DNA of 64,000 bases, taken from contig JAECUM010006680.1 of the NCBI GenBank assembly GCA_016617855.1, positions 1 through 64,000 of the forward strand. The letters are read 5' to 3'. Positions 61,838-64,000 of this stretch are shown here, one piece after another; within the stretch, counting starts at the first letter, position 1; each line of letters starts with the position of its first letter. The position numbers were made by a program, and so were the translations under genes. The notes under the pieces are model-generated. The model did not search any database. It was not told where the DNA came from and was given only the letters and a program-made list of their open reading frames with translations. Source of the stretch: Megalonaias nervosa (Eukaryota; Mollusca; Bivalvia; Unionida; Unionidae).

Positions 61838-62413
61838 GTAACAGCATAACATTATAGACTCTGATCTGTCCATGTACATTGTACAATAGATCACTGTACT
61901 GGCCATACTGTGAACTTCATTATACAGTGAAACATAGCTATAACACAATGGTCAGGATCCACAAAGTGTCATCACGCTTTGTACCCTATCATGCAATGTC
62001 CAAACAAGTCACTTGACTGAACAAATTTGCATGTGTATTCTTTTTAGATATACAAGACTTCATTGACACAATTATCAACTTGATGCATTTCCAAAACATA
62101 TATACTGGACATGTCCAGAGGGTCTGATTTTTTTATACTCAGAATAAATTGCATATATCAGACATAGAGAGTTTCTAGAAAAGATGTTGCAGCAGAAAAT
62201 TCATGCAGGAGGTCAAGTGTATTGATGTGCCAACAGTGTACAGTGTGCCAACAGATCACTCTGCTGGCTTTACTGTTCATCACGCACCTTATTTCAGACA
62301 AACAGCTATAACCTTCTTCTTTCATTGGAGTCTTTCCTGGTACAATACATATACATTAGTTGCACATTCTTGGTTACATTTTTGATTTTTGCTTCAGGTT
62401 TTGTGTGTGCATC

Positions 62414-62415
<2 letters not shown>
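61838..62415. other. Intronic sequence, nothing recognised
   Basis: Around 61917-61960 a stretch like ACAGTGAAACATAGCTATAA hints at an eroded DNA-transposon end, too weak to call. Confidence 0.4.

Positions 62416-62473
<58 letters not shown>
62416..62473. repeat. (TG)n microsatellite, about 29 units
   Basis: Perfect TG repeat in the intron after exon 7. It is prone to length polymorphism and Z-DNA. Confidence 0.98.
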
Positions 62474-62476
<3 letters not shown>

Positions 62477-64000
62477 GCAAATGTAGGTCACTCTACCTAT
62501 GTTTCATTCTGCACTGAATCTGTTCTAATTTTAATTTTATTTCAAGAACTCTTCTAATGCTACAGTCAGAAAAATTGATTATTTTATGCTCCTCTGTTAC
62601 TACCACACCATTGTGAGATACATTTCGTATTCTACAAACTTAAAGTAAGTTTTTTTGTTCTCTTGAGCACATGGGGGGGGGGGTTTCACCCTCTATGCAT
62701 ACTATTACTCATTGAATCATAAAATTTAGTGAGGGGATGCATGATGGTGGTAAATAGCTGCCAAGTGTCCCATTTTTCCTATATTTGTTCCATATTTTGG
62801 ACCTGAATATGGTGTACATTTTTCTTGCTGAAAATATGTTTTTTTAATTTAAAAAAATTTAAATTTCCTTGCAGTTTTCTGTTTAGAATGGGCACTCGGT
62901 TCCATTCTGATAGAAATATATGTATATAGGAATAGAGTTTTAAAATATGATTGGTTCATTTGAAATCGAGGCTACCATGCCAGTCTTTATCCGTCATATT
63001 GGATTTTGCAAACATGATTTCACTATTGGGCATGACATGACATGCAAGAGCATGAGAAAGCTAATAAACATCAGCTTGCTGCTTCATCGTCAACAACTCA
63101 GCCCAGACTTACGATGTATATAAATACCAGAGAGAACCTTGATGTAATTCGATCAAAATTCAGTTTATTACATTTCTTTTAGAAATGAACCTTCCTCTTT
63201 CAGTTACTAATGTTACTGGTGATCTATTTTGTACATGTTTTCCAGACAGTAAAGGATTACTATGCTAGAATGAAAACAGTTCAGTAAGAAATCACACAGA
63301 ATTCAGATCATCAATGAAAGATGGTACATTGGAATTGATAATGATGTGGAAAAGGCTCATACAAACAGCCTGTGTCTGAGTATGTGTTGCACTCTTGCAC
63401 CTTCTAAATGGGCACCCGATTGGAACAGGGTGCCCATTCAAGAGGTATTAGAACGCAACACATGCATCTTTGACATTAAATAATTAAGGAAGGTACTGTA
63501 CTACTTTACTGATGGTTGTAGATGTTATAAATAGTTACATATGCATTAAAATTTTAAAAATCAGTATTTCCTGAAAATTAGTATTTTTGTCATTAGCAGT
63601 CTATTTTTTGCTCGGGTTGGCAGCTATGGTGGTACTACACCATCATCAAAAGTAGATCACTATGATTCATATTCTACACTTAATTGTCTTTTACTCAGTT
63701 ATGTGTTTAAATTTATTTCTTAGCTATTTTATGTTAGTGAACATATGCATCTTTCTTAGTACTACATCATTACATTAGAACCACACCATTTCAACAAAAC
63801 AAAGTTACTGTGACTTACATTGTATATTTCACTGGCATTGAGTAAGTATTTGTATTAGCTGATGACCATATATTTTTTGCATCCTGTATTCATGCAGTTA
63901 TGAGAAATGGAAAATATTCCAGATTTTACATGACTATATTGAAGTTTTAGTGAACATTTTTAGTCATTTTGACAGAATTTCAAATAATAAGTTTATAGGA
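62474..64000. other. Intronic sequence, nothing recognised
   Basis: No further tomosyn exon and no element was identified up to the window end. GGGCACTCGGT at 62890 and GGGCACCCGATTGG at 63410 are similar short G-rich pieces about 0.5 kb apart, too short to call. Confidence 0.5.

Noticed and set aside
61838..64000. Search for the next tomosyn exon (expected to continue with EWPINGGNWG-like sequence)
   Set aside because: No matching codons next to an AG acceptor were found, so the exon is taken to lie beyond the window.

Overview
The window is eukaryotic, AT-rich and almost entirely intronic. It holds seven exons of one plus-strand gene, a tomosyn (syntaxin-binding protein 5, STXBP5/STXBP5L type) orthologue. 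The seven exons splice in one frame to 241 codons that match the middle of the N-terminal WD40/LLGL half of tomosyn. The start, the rest of the N-terminal half, the C-terminal half and the SNARE motif lie outside the window. Short exons, a very large intron, tRNA-derived SINEs, and repeats of the AGGTCAAAGGTCA type suggest a mollusc, most likely a bivalve. That assignment is inference from repeat style, not proof.

Layout. 1-2790: the intron before the first visible exon, with a 52-bp satellite at the window edge and a TTAA-flanked non-autonomous transposon. 2791-2854: exon 1 of the window. 2855-43449: one intron of 40.6 kb with nearly every repeat class seen here: SINEs, a CR1-like LINE on the minus strand and the 3' end of a second one on the plus strand, a decayed pogo-like DNA transposon, several copies of a TA-flanked MITE, three families of long-period degenerate tandem repeats and several minisatellites. 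43450-61837: exons 2 to 7, with introns of 1.1 to 7.0 kb carrying a hAT-type MITE, a DIRS-like tyrosine-recombinase retroelement remnant, a second copy of the TTAA element in inverted orientation, and more minisatellites. 61838-64000: the next intron. The following exon, which should continue into the next WD40 blade, was not found.

The most unusual observation is that two of the seven exons (2791-2854 and 52304-52458) have their 3' ends tandemly duplicated together with the 5' splice site, leaving exact or near-exact decoy donors 115, 72 and 147 bp downstream. In both cases read-through to a decoy meets an in-frame stop. A second notable structure is a six-unit 84-bp array that grew inside a MITE copy. 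No RNA gene, CRISPR array, operon or clearly new gene system was found. Apart from the tomosyn exons and the transposon-derived fragments, the open reading frames look like chance or repeat-generated frames.
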